Shown: piece by piece, positions 15,644-23,219 of the stretch
Numbering within the stretch: the stretch's first letter is position 1
Layout: the number at the start of each line of letters is the position of its first letter
Source: Herpetosiphon sp042688385
GTDB taxonomy: Bacteria; Chloroflexota; Chloroflexia; Chloroflexales; Herpetosiphonaceae
Length of the DNA: 64,000 bases
Assembly: GCF_042688385.1 (NCBI RefSeq)
Contig: NZ_JBHUPY010000011.1
Location: 124,001-188,000, forward strand
Reading direction: 5' to 3'
Program-made: the position numbers and the translations under genes
The notes under the pieces: generated by a model
What the model saw: only the letters and a program-made list of their open reading frames with translations
Told to the model about the DNA's origin: nothing
The model's database searches: none

Positions 15644-17079
15644 CGTTCAAAATCCCCAAACAACCGATAATTTAGGGTAGGAAAAGGATTGTCGCGCTCT
15701 TGTAAGGCGGCAAATTCACGGGCTGCAACTGGCAGCAAGGTTTCATGGGGCAACAACTGCATCAGCCAATCGAACTTTTGCAGGTGGTCGCTACGGCGGG
15801 CATTCGCATAATCAGCGCCTGGCGTACCAACCCAACGATCCCAATCGCCCGATTGGGCCAGCAAAAACTCACGCGCCGCTTGGTTGAGCACCTGTTCGCG
15901 GTCGCCATAGGCTTGGGGGTATTCAGCAACGGCAGCTTGTAATTGGCGATAAGCAGCGCTCAAACGACCATCAATAATCCCCGAAAAGTGCTGCGGTGGC
16001 ACAACCACGCTTGGTTTATGCCGTTTGAGCAAGGTGCTTGGCGTGACCAAGCGAAAATGACTTGGCAATTCTTCGAGCAAAGTGCGCAGCCACAGCCCAC
16101 CCTCAAACCAGCCGCTACCAAACAATTCCATATCCGCCACAATCACCAACGGCTGACCATTGCTGGCAGTTTCAGTTAGCACGGCAGTGAAATGACGGGC
16201 ATGCTGGCGGGCACGCGCATAAGCATAAAACGGATCATAGGCATTGCCATCACGGCTCAGCATGCCATCATCCAAAGGAATTGGCATCGGCGTGCGATAC
16301 AGCGGATCGCCGGGATAGCCTAAACCAACCGAGCGAATATGGGTTAATAAACGTTGATCGGGCGTAATAACGGTTGTTTGGCGAGCTTCGGAAAGCCACG
16401 AAAGCGCTTGGCCGCGCAATTCAGGGTTGGCAGTTCCCACCAAGGCCCGCATATCCAGCGGCTTGAGAATCTGCTCCCATTCGGGCGTAACTGGATCTTC
16501 CGCGCTCCAGAGCACGCTTGGGGTTTGGCCGAGCATATGCATCAAGGCAATGGTGCCAACTTCCACTTGCGTGCGCAGGGTTGGCCGATCGTACAAATGG
16601 GGCACGGGGTAGGTAGCGGTATGACCGAGAACTTCGAGCGCTTCGGCCTCGACCAACTCGCGAGTCATGGCCACAATATTGCGGCTCCACTGCTTTTCAA
16701 ACACGTGCAAGGTACGTTGGTGCAATTGCAAATAAAATTGCGCCAAGTACGCGCTATGTTCATCGCCACCCTTGGCAGCTTCAAGGCGACGCTCGGCCTG
16801 CGCAATCGCCTCATCGAGATGATGCAACATATGCTTTTGCACAACAGGATCATTCAATTGATGCAAGAGAATGGGGCTAATGGCCAAGCCCATTTTAACC
16901 GCTTTGTTTTGCTCAATCAGGTCGGCGAGGCCTCGCAGCAGCGGAATATAGCAATCGGCCATCAAGCCATGCAATTCTTCCTCGCCATGGCTCGAAGGCC
17001 CAGGTTGGCGCACAAACGGCGCGTGAGCATGCATAATAATGCAGAGATCGGTTGGCTGGTTAGTCGTGGGCTTTTCCAT
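15640..17079 (-). CDS. Glycoside hydrolase family 57 glucan enzyme (branching-enzyme-like)
   Basis: A 479-residue GH57 protein; the family contains alpha-amylases and 1,4-alpha-glucan branching enzymes working on glycogen-like polymers. Motif 1 is MHAHAPFVRQPG (about 16-27). The likely nucleophile Glu is in LWSAEDPVTPEW, and the acid Asp in VADMELFGSGWFEGGLWL. A helical C-terminal region follows, as in branching enzymes of the DUF1957 group. No signal peptide, so it is cytoplasmic. Start 17079 follows GAGGAGGG at a rather long distance and lies inside the end of the DUF2270 gene. Whether it branches or hydrolyses cannot be settled here. Confidence 0.85.
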   Translation of the reverse strand: MEKPTTNQPTDLCIIMHAHAPFVRQPGPSSHGEEELHGLMADCYIPLLRGLADLIEQNKAVKMGLAISPILLHQLNDPVVQKHMLHHLDEAIAQAERRLEAAKGGDEHSAYLAQFYLQLHQRTLHVFEKQWSRNIVAMTRELVEAEALEVLGHTATYPVPHLYDRPTLRTQVEVGTIALMHMLGQTPSVLWSAEDPVTPEWEQILKPLDMRALVGTANPELRGQALSWLSEARQTTVITPDQRLLTHIRSVGLGYPGDPLYRTPMPIPLDDGMLSRDGNAYDPFYAYARARQHARHFTAVLTETASNGQPLVIVADMELFGSGWFEGGLWLRTLLEELPSHFRLVTPSTLLKRHKPSVVVPPQHFSGIIDGRLSAAYRQLQAAVAEYPQAYGDREQVLNQAAREFLLAQSGDWDRWVGTPGADYANARRSDHLQKFDWLMQLLPHETLLPVAAREFAALQERDNPFPTLNYRLFGDFER

Positions 17080-17815
17080 ATGATTTACGTCGCCCTCCTC
17101 GTCGTTTGGCTTTACCCACAGGCATGGCTTCTGGCAGCGCGAGCTTGCGCAGCACCCGTTCATGGCCCACCATCTCGGTGCGCGAACCCCAACGCGGAAT
17201 CGTAATTAAGGCCATGATAATCAAGCATGCATAGAAGCCTAAGACCGATAAAATGACCAATTTGCCACCGAACGGCCCCAAACTGGCATCATAAATGAAG
17301 GTTTCCAGCGCTGGCCGATTGGTAATCTGCGGATGAATCATCAGCTTCAACAGCCAGATAAACAGCAAAAACAAGAAAATCGCCATGTAATTATGGCGTA
17401 AACGCCGCCCCAACGCTTCGACGGTAGAAATCTTAAAATGGGGCATGTTCATGTCGGTAATCAGCAATTTATGCCAATATTGATCAACCGCGAGGGTATT
17501 TTGGCCAAGCAATGGCACATAATAATCAGTTTCGAGGATGCGAACCCATGTGGCCCATAAATCGTAGTAGCGATAGCGCCGCGCTTCGATAAACCAAAAG
17601 CCCATACAAAAGACAATCGTCAGCAGCACAACCGCATGATGATGATCAGCATCGCCAAGCACAAAGCTCGAAACCGTGCCGGTAATCGCCACCGCCCAGT
17701 TGGTTGGCGTGTCGATGCGTGAACGCCAAGTGACTGCGCGATCCATCAAACCACGATAGAGATGAACCATCGCTGCTGGTGGGGCTGCCTGTTGGGCCGA
17801 ACGTGAAGGTCGCAT
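17060..17815 (-). CDS. DUF2270 integral membrane protein
   Basis: A 251-residue protein of the DUF2270 family. It has four hydrophobic segments, the family core FIEARRYRYYDLWATWVRILETDYYVPLL, and a basic C-terminus (KAKRRGGRRKSYGKAHD). The start is placed at ATG 17815, because a near-consensus promoter (17822-17849) overlaps the seven codons upstream and would begin transcription at this ATG. No ribosome site is present at either candidate. First gene of a three-gene operon with the GH57 enzyme and the PP2C-like protein. Function unknown. Confidence 0.82.
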   Translation of the reverse strand: MRPSRSAQQAAPPAAMVHLYRGLMDRAVTWRSRIDTPTNWAVAITGTVSSFVLGDADHHHAVVLLTIVFCMGFWFIEARRYRYYDLWATWVRILETDYYVPLLGQNTLAVDQYWHKLLITDMNMPHFKISTVEALGRRLRHNYMAIFLFLLFIWLLKLMIHPQITNRPALETFIYDASLGPFGGKLVILSVLGFYACLIIMALITIPRWGSRTEMVGHERVLRKLALPEAMPVGKAKRRGGRRKSYGKAHD

Positions 17816-17821
17816 ATAGGC

Positions 17822-17849
17822 ATTATACGAGGCCATGGGTAAATGTCAA
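17822..17849 (-). promoter_or_regulatory. Near-consensus promoter giving a leaderless transcript
   Basis: On the minus strand TTGACA (17849-17844) and TATAAT (17827-17822) are 16 bases apart. Six bases separate TATAAT from the ATG at 17815, so the predicted first transcribed base is the A of the start codon. Confidence 0.78.
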
Positions 17850-17865
17850 AGCCCGCTGCAACGGC

Positions 17866-18208
17866 CCCTCACCCCCCAGCCCCCCTCCTTTCAAGGTAGG
17901 TTTTGAGCGATTGGTCGGCGGTGGAGCGTTCCCTCACCCCCCAACCCCCTCTCCCACGAAAACGCGGGCGAGGGGGAGCACCCGTTTTCACCACAAATCA
18001 TGCCAAACCTACACAACCAAAAGCCCCTTGCCCGCGCCACGGGAGAGGGGTTGGGGTGAGGGGATCTTAACAACCTACCCTTGTACGCCAGCCCACGCTC
18101 CCACTGAACGCGGGCGAGGGGGAGCACCCGTTTGTAGCAACGCATTGCGCAAGAACCACAATATTAAAGCCCCTCGCCTGCTGGGCGGGAGAGGGGTTGG
18201 GGTGAGGG
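17866..18208. repeat. Compound cluster of palindromic repeats, copies 3 and 4
   Basis: This 380-base gap holds no gene. A complete copy lies at about 17931-18064, preceded at 17866-17930 by the same extension as at 378-434 (AGGTAGGTTTTGAGCGATTG). A second copy at about 18066-18208 has lost its outer left end but keeps GCGGGCGAGGGG, the centre ACGCATTGCGCAAGAACCAC and the right arm. The centre of the first copy differs from all others. Confidence 0.83.
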
Positions 18209-18216
18209 AACGCAGC

Positions 18217-19143
18217 CTAGCCAAACTGGCGCAGTACCTGCCAATAGATCTGCATACGCTGCCAACGCAACTGGCGTTTATGCCCAAGCAGCCACTTAGC
18301 GCTCTCAACCAGCAGTTCATACAAATAGCTGCTGGCCAAAAAGAAGTGCAACGCGGTGGCAAAAGCAGGCCCTTCGTACAAGGCGGCGTAGCGCAACTTC
18401 GATTGTTGGAAGGCCCAATGTTTGCGGGCTGGCGCTTGTTCGCTCGATTTGCCTTCGTGGTGAATAATCACTGCTTGCGGCACGTACCAAATTGGCCCAA
18501 ACCGCCCCAAGCGAGCTTGCCAATCGACTTCCTCAGAATACATCCAGAAGCGCCGATCCATCGCGCCTGCTTGCTCAATTGCCGATTTGCGCACCAACAA
18601 GGCTGCACCCATCAGCCATTCGACCTGCTGCGGCTGATCGTCGGGCAGATCGGCGCAACGATAAGCAGCAGCCCAAGGATTGGCTGGCCACCAACGTTCG
18701 AGCAATGTGCTTTCAAAAAAGTAGCTGGCTTTGGTCGGTAAGCGACGACGTGATGATTGAATTGAGCCATCGAGGTAGCGCAATTGTGGGCCAATCACGC
18801 TGGCTGTCGGGTGCTGTTGCGCCCAATCCAGCAACTGAGGAATTGCATCTGCTTGCATAACGGTATCAGGGTTGAGCACCAAAATCCATGGAGCTTGGGC
18901 GGCCTCAATTCCAATATTTACGCCGCCAGCATAGCCTAAATTCGCCCCAGTTTCGATGATCTGGACGCTGGGAAATTCGTGGCCAACCATGGCAACCGAA
19001 GCATCGTGCGAGGCATTATCGACCACAATCACTTCATAGCTATAGCTGCTCGCCGCCAGCGATTGGGCGATTGAAGTTAAACATTGACGCAGCAAATCGG
19101 CCACATTCCATGAAATAATCACGACACTACAATCGAGCGCCAT
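18217..19143 (-). CDS. Family 2 glycosyltransferase
   Basis: A 308-residue GT-A enzyme similar to rhamnosyl- and other polysaccharide transferases. It has VVIISWNVADLLRQCL at the N-terminus, the nucleotide-sugar part VIVVDNASHDASV, and ILVLNPDTV with the metal-binding NPD motif. A conserved GAALLVRKSAIEQAGAMD and the helical C-terminus (KWLLGHKRQLRWQRMQI) complete it. It probably adds a sugar to a surface polymer. Start 19143 follows GGAGGA and lies one base past the stop of the DUF402 gene. Confidence 0.88.
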   Translation of the reverse strand: MALDCSVVIISWNVADLLRQCLTSIAQSLAASSYSYEVIVVDNASHDASVAMVGHEFPSVQIIETGANLGYAGGVNIGIEAAQAPWILVLNPDTVMQADAIPQLLDWAQQHPTASVIGPQLRYLDGSIQSSRRRLPTKASYFFESTLLERWWPANPWAAAYRCADLPDDQPQQVEWLMGAALLVRKSAIEQAGAMDRRFWMYSEEVDWQARLGRFGPIWYVPQAVIIHHEGKSSEQAPARKHWAFQQSKLRYAALYEGPAFATALHFFLASSYLYELLVESAKWLLGHKRQLRWQRMQIYWQVLRQFG

Positions 19144-19144
19144 G

Positions 19145-19780
19145 TTAATCCTCCGGCCAATAGCTAGCCCGCGATTGCCAAAAGCCATCGTAGTTGCGCG
19201 CTTTGGGCAAAAATTTGCGGTCGAATGGCGTACCGGCGCTGGTTTCAAGCCAGCTGAGCCAGGTGCCAGCACGCATCAGATTGCGCACGCTATCCAGCTC
19301 AGTTTCAATCATCTCGCGTTGTGCATTGCTTAATAAGCCAATTTGATTGGCCTCGATCACTTCATCTTCATCTTCGACCACATGGGTCACGCCATTGGCA
19401 GCCACAAAACAATCAAGATACAGATCAGTTTGATAGAAACTGCCGCTAATATCCATAGCTTTGCTAGCAAAATCGATGCGCTGGACAATCAAATTGCCCC
19501 ATTCATCATACATGCTGGTGATATTGAGTGGCCGCGAACGCCACCACCACGAACGCCCAAACGCTCGTGAGGCCCGTTGATCAAATAACCGAGTGCGCGG
19601 TGCATCGCTGCCCCAGCCAAGCGTATCGCTAATGCGCTGCGGCGTGCCAAGCGACCAGTCATAAATTAAAACCTCAGCATCGTTGCGCACAACCCGACCA
19701 AATCCATACGAATGGAACACATGATGGCGACCATCAACAAAACGGCGGCGATAAAACGTATGTGGGAGCTTATCCATCAT
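19145..19780 (-). CDS. DUF402 domain protein
   Basis: A 211-residue protein with the DUF402 fold, found in nucleoside-phosphate hydrolases (Ntdp type) and an RNase E/G-linked archaeal protein. The signature is SGSFYQTDLYLDCFVAANG and THVVEDEDEVIEANQIGLL, where the Asp/Glu cluster would bind metal. The front half (RRRFVDGRHHVFHSYGFGRV) is also typical. A first or second ATG (19780/19777) follows AGGGAAG. Enzymatic activity is not certain. Confidence 0.78.
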   Translation of the reverse strand: MMDKLPHTFYRRRFVDGRHHVFHSYGFGRVVRNDAEVLIYDWSLGTPQRISDTLGWGSDAPRTRLFDQRASRAFGRSWWWRSRPLNITSMYDEWGNLIVQRIDFASKAMDISGSFYQTDLYLDCFVAANGVTHVVEDEDEVIEANQIGLLSNAQREMIETELDSVRNLMRAGTWLSWLETSAGTPFDRKFLPKARNYDGFWQSRASYWPED

Positions 19781-19926
19781 GGTCTTCCCTAAATGCAGGT
19801 GGCTTTATCCCTACAGTATAGCAGATGGCTGTAGTTCGGCGAAACAAGCTCGTTGTGCGCTAAACCAATGGTACATTTGTGCTGTATACTGCACCCTTGG
19901 ATCTTAAAGTAGATGGGAATTAAACA

Positions 19927-20412
19927 ATGGATTTGTTAGATCGTTTACTTGGTCATGATGTCTGGACAACCCGCCAATTGTTATTGCAAGCCCAAACGCT
20001 CACGCCTGAGCAACTTGATCGCCAGTTTCCAATCGATCAACGGAGTTTGCGCCAATGTTTTGAGCATATTATCGAAAATATGGAAGCTTGGTGCGATCTG
20101 ATGGCCGAGCGCCCAGTGCGTGATTTGAGCGATACCTCGATTGAAGGCTTATTGCAACGCTTGGGTGCTGCTGGAAAAGATTTTGCCACAATTGCGCGTA
20201 GCATCAGCCGCGAACAACGCTGGGATGCGGTGTACACCGATGGCTTGGATAATCCGCCAACTCAAAAAACCTATGGCGGCACGATTGGCCATTTAATTAC
20301 CCATAGCATGCATCATCGCGCCCAAATTATGCTGATGTTGGAGCAACTTGGCTGCACCGAGCATATCGAGGGCGATTTGCTCAGCTGGGAAACCCAAGCT
20401 TTTGGCTGGTAA
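19927..20412 (+). CDS. DinB-family metal-binding protein
   Basis: A 161-residue four-helix protein of the DinB/YfiT superfamily. The three expected metal ligands are visible: His47 in RQCFEHIIENMEAW and His126/His130 in GHLITHSMHHRAQIM. Members include thiol-dependent transferases and DNA-damage-induced proteins; the reaction here is unknown. GATGGGA precedes the ATG, and a TATACT box lies at 19885-19890. Confidence 0.85.
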   Translation: MDLLDRLLGHDVWTTRQLLLQAQTLTPEQLDRQFPIDQRSLRQCFEHIIENMEAWCDLMAERPVRDLSDTSIEGLLQRLGAAGKDFATIARSISREQRWDAVYTDGLDNPPTQKTYGGTIGHLITHSMHHRAQIMLMLEQLGCTEHIEGDLLSWETQAFGW

Positions 20413-20477
20413 TTACAGGCTTGATTGATTCATGCTACTCTTTAAAGCGCAATTGATTTAGTTGATGAGGTTTGGCA

Positions 20478-21032
20478 ATGGCAACAAGCAGCGAAGTTTT
20501 GGCCATTTTGGCCCAACGCCGATCATACGGCTTAAAAGAAGTTTCTCCTGAGCCAATCGAGCGCTCAGCGATTGAATTAATTTTACAGGCAGCGACGTTG
20601 GCTCCGAGCCATGGTGTGACCGAACCATGGCGCTTTGTAGTCTATACTGGCGATGCGCGGGCCGAATTGGGCGCAGCCTTGGTTGCCGCCGCCCAAGGCG
20701 ACCCATTTCAAGAGGCCAAGCAACGCGATAAGGTCTGGATGGCTCCTGTTTGGATTGCGCTGGGCATGCAGCCACAGCCCAAAAATCCCGAATGGGAAGA
20801 AGTAGCGGCGGTGGCGATGGCAGTCCAAAATGCCCACATTATGGCGGCGCAGCTTGGTTTGGCCGCCAAATGGTCGAGCGGCGCGATTGGAACCCACGAG
20901 CTTGTGGCCAAAACCGTGGGCTTTGAAGCACCAACCAAATTGTTGGGCTTTTTATATGTTGGCAAGCCTGCGGTAACTCCAAAGCCATTAACTCGCGCCG
21001 ATTGGCAAAGCAAAACCACCTGGAAAGAATAA
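20478..21032 (+). CDS. Nitroreductase-family flavoprotein
   Basis: A 184-residue FMN-dependent oxidoreductase. Family marks: VLAILAQRRSYGLKEVSPEPI at the front, AATLAPSHGVTEPWRFVVY (FMN phosphate contact region), AVAMAVQNAHIMAAQLGLAAKW, and GFLYVGKPAVTPKPLTRAD near the end. Substrate unknown; relatives reduce nitro groups, quinones or flavins with NAD(P)H. GATGAGG precedes ATG 20478. It heads a tight cluster with a lipoprotein and a Nudix hydrolase. Confidence 0.88.
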   Translation: MATSSEVLAILAQRRSYGLKEVSPEPIERSAIELILQAATLAPSHGVTEPWRFVVYTGDARAELGAALVAAAQGDPFQEAKQRDKVWMAPVWIALGMQPQPKNPEWEEVAAVAMAVQNAHIMAAQLGLAAKWSSGAIGTHELVAKTVGFEAPTKLLGFLYVGKPAVTPKPLTRADWQSKTTWKE

Positions 21033-21045
21033 AGGAGTTTGATCG

Positions 21046-22005
21046 ATGAAGCTCTTTTTACAGCGCGCTTGCTTGCTATCCATTGTGCTCTTGGCTGGCT
21101 GTACCAACCAAACCCAAGCACCAACCGTTAGCCCAACCTTACAAGCTGAGGCTAGCCCAACCCAAGCAGCGGCAGCGGCAACGCCAACTTCAGCAGCGGC
21201 AAGTGCAACCGCAGTGGTTGACGAGCCACAAGTACCGATGGTCGCAGCGTTTGATGATCAAACCAGCCCGATTAAGCTGTTTGGTTCGCTGGTCAATGCG
21301 CTCAATCGCCAAGAGTATGAGCGGGCCTATGGCTACTGGGCTAGCCCACCAGGCGGAATTGATCAAGCTGGTTTCAGCGCAAGTTTCTTTGGCATCGATG
21401 CAGTGGTTGGCTTGGTGACAGCTCCAACCTTGAACGAAAACCAAACCGAAGCGCGTATGGCAGGGATTGTGTTGCTCGGCATGAAGGATGGCGGAGCACG
21501 CGCCGATACTGCCTGTTATGTGGCAACTCGGGCTGACGCGAATAGCCCATGGCGCTTGAGTTCAAGCAAATCAATGCCAACCAGCAGCAATAATGTTTTG
21601 GGCGTGCTTGATCAACAGGCCCGTGAATGTGGCACGCCGCTTGAGCAGTTGCCACTCAGCAGCCAAACCACGATTCCCGAGCTGCTGTTTAGCTACTATG
21701 CCGCGCTTGCGCAGGCAGATTCGGCCAAAACTGCTGAGACGTGGGTCGAGGGAACCTTGCCCAATGTGCCCGATAGCCTACGCCAAAGCAAGCAACTGAG
21801 CGTCTATGTCAATGTAAACCCAGTTGAAACTGCGGCTTCGGCTTTTCTGCAAACGATTGTTTTGGCCGATACCAACGCGCTTTGGGTGGGCTGTTATGGC
21901 GCGAGCAAACAAGCAGAGGTTTGGCGCTTAAACAGCGGCTATCTGCAAGACAGCGGGCCGGCGATGGTGCTCATTCAAACATTAACCCAAGGCTGCGATA
22001 TTTAA
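21046..22005 (+). CDS. Lipoprotein of unknown function
   Basis: A 319-residue protein with a lipoprotein signal (LSIVLLAGC, lipidated Cys near residue 19). A long Ala/Thr/Pro/Gln linker follows (about 20-60), then a globular domain with PIKLFGSLVNALNRQEYERAYGYW that resembles extracellular domains built from NTF2-like helices; this likeness is weak. It is not otherwise recognised. AAAGGAG precedes the ATG, 13 bases after the nitroreductase gene, and its stop overlaps the next start. Confidence 0.72.
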   Translation: MKLFLQRACLLSIVLLAGCTNQTQAPTVSPTLQAEASPTQAAAAATPTSAAASATAVVDEPQVPMVAAFDDQTSPIKLFGSLVNALNRQEYERAYGYWASPPGGIDQAGFSASFFGIDAVVGLVTAPTLNENQTEARMAGIVLLGMKDGGARADTACYVATRADANSPWRLSSSKSMPTSSNNVLGVLDQQARECGTPLEQLPLSSQTTIPELLFSYYAALAQADSAKTAETWVEGTLPNVPDSLRQSKQLSVYVNVNPVETAASAFLQTIVLADTNALWVGCYGASKQAEVWRLNSGYLQDSGPAMVLIQTLTQGCDI

Positions 22006-22448
22006 TGGCAACCCTGCGCCATACCCGCTATCAAATTGCAATTATTGAGCACGACCAGCTCTTAATGATTCGCTTTGCTGATGCAACGAGCAATTTCTGG
22101 TTGTTGCCTGGCGGCGGACGCGAGCCTGAGGAAAGCGAAATTGCCTGTGTCGAACGCGAAGCGTGGGAGGAGCTTGGCGTGCAAGTTGCGGTTGAAGGGC
22201 TGATTCTGCATCAACAGGATCAGCCTGACGCAACCTATCAAGCCTTCAAAACCTATCGTTGCCGCATTATTGAGGGCAGGCCAAAACCTGGCTTCGAAAC
22301 TCCCAACCCCAATGATCCAAGCGCAGGCATTGCTGAAGTTGGCTGGGTTAACCTCGCAGCGCCGCAAACCTGGCCCAGCCTAATTGTTAACGATTTATAT
22401 ACTTTTAATATTCTGCAACAGCTGCGCCAAGCCTTGAACTACCGCTAA
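22005..22448 (+). CDS. Nudix hydrolase
   Basis: A 147-residue Nudix protein; such enzymes hydrolyse nucleoside diphosphates linked to another group. The Nudix box is complete: within GGGREPEESEIACVE and then REAWEELGV it fits Gx5Ex7REUxEExGU. The ATG overlaps the stop of the lipoprotein gene (TAATG), so translation is coupled. The specific substrate is unknown. Confidence 0.92.
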   Translation: MATLRHTRYQIAIIEHDQLLMIRFADATSNFWLLPGGGREPEESEIACVEREAWEELGVQVAVEGLILHQQDQPDATYQAFKTYRCRIIEGRPKPGFETPNPNDPSAGIAEVGWVNLAAPQTWPSLIVNDLYTFNILQQLRQALNYR

Positions 22449-22450
22449 AA

Positions 22451-22589
22451 ACGAGCCTCGCTCGTAGCTTAACCAGCAAGCTTTTGGCCGATTAGAATCG
22501 GCTAGAAGCTTGTTTGGTTCAGCCCGCTGGCGGTTAATGACGCTACCAAATTTATAAAACTTATTTTTCAGAAAAAATTAAGTTTTTTT
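22451..22589. other. Hairpin-rich intergenic stretch
   Basis: ACGAGC/GCTCGT (22451-22465) is followed by a long imperfect palindrome with arms at 22471-22493 and 22496-22519. An A/T hairpin ending in seven T (22557-22589) could stop transcription of the Nudix operon. Confidence 0.5.
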
Positions 22590-22602
22590 ATACCTTTGAG
22601 GC

Positions 22603-22631
22603 TTGTCAGTGCTATCTATCTATGTTACCCT
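22603..22631 (+). promoter_or_regulatory. Promoter of the response regulator gene
   Basis: TTGTCA (22603-22608) and TACCCT (22626-22631) are spaced by 17 bases. The leader would be about 105 bases. Confidence 0.42.
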
Positions 22632-22742
22632 GCATGCTAATTAAAGGAACTATCCAATCGAGGACTCAATTCCTATTGTCCAACGAGTGTTTGCCGACAC
22701 AGCGAGCGTGATTTTTCGAGCTCTACGGACACTGGAGCAGGT

Positions 22743-23114
22743 ATGGCTTGTTTATATATTGTTGATGATCAACCAGACACTCACATTATTCTCGCGCGTC
22801 TTCTTGAGTTAGATGGCTATACGGTGGTCGGCGCTCACAATGGTAGTGAAGCGTTGAAGCAGATTCCGCTTGTTCGCCCAGCCTTGGTGTTATTGGATCT
22901 GGCGTTGCCGGGCATTGATGGTTTAACCGTGGCCAAGCAATTACGCACCAATAGCAGCACCAAGCATCTGCCAATTATTGCCATGACCGCCTTTGGCAGC
23001 AACGAATATCGCAGCCATGCAATTGCTGCTGGCTGTAGCGAATATCTTTTGAAGCCGCTGGATTTCGTGAAGCTACGCAGCATGATTGCCCAATTGGTGC
23101 TGCAAGTAGCCTAG
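22743..23114 (+). CDS. Single-domain response regulator (CheY-like)
   Basis: A 123-residue receiver domain with no output domain. Key residues are Asp8/Asp9 (IVDDQ), phosphorylated Asp52 (VLLDLALPGIDG), Thr82 (AMTAFG) and Lys104 (YLLKPLDF). It would receive phosphate from a histidine kinase and act through protein contact. No kinase is adjacent. GGAGCAGG precedes the ATG. Two terminators in tandem follow. Confidence 0.95.
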   Translation: MACLYIVDDQPDTHIILARLLELDGYTVVGAHNGSEALKQIPLVRPALVLLDLALPGIDGLTVAKQLRTNSSTKHLPIIAMTAFGSNEYRSHAIAAGCSEYLLKPLDFVKLRSMIAQLVLQVA

Positions 23115-23143
23115 AACAACATTTGATCTGGTGAGGATGCCAA

Positions 23144-23166
23144 CCCGATACCCATCGGGCTTTTTT
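23144..23166 (+). terminator. Terminator 1 after the response regulator
   Basis: CCCGAT (23144-23149) pairs with ATCGGG (23154-23159), followed by C and six T. Confidence 0.85.
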
Positions 23167-23175
23167 ATTGTTTAC

Positions 23176-23219
23176 GGGATGCAGCATGGAGTTAATTCCA
23201 TGCTGCATCCCATTTTTTT
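23176..23219 (+). terminator. Terminator 2 after the response regulator
   Basis: A perfect 15-bp stem (23176-23190 with 23197-23211) around a 6-base loop is followed by A and seven T. The T run touches the stop codon of the convergent dehydrogenase gene. In the other direction no T tract follows. Confidence 0.85.

Noticed and set aside
16354..17205. 283-codon plus-strand frame over the GH57 gene
   Set aside because: Antisense shadow; long because the minus-strand gene avoids certain codons. No start signal or family match.
17779..18741. A 320-codon plus-strand open frame
   Set aside because: It runs through two palindromic repeats and then antisense to the glycosyltransferase gene; composition is that of the repeat, and there is no ribosome site.
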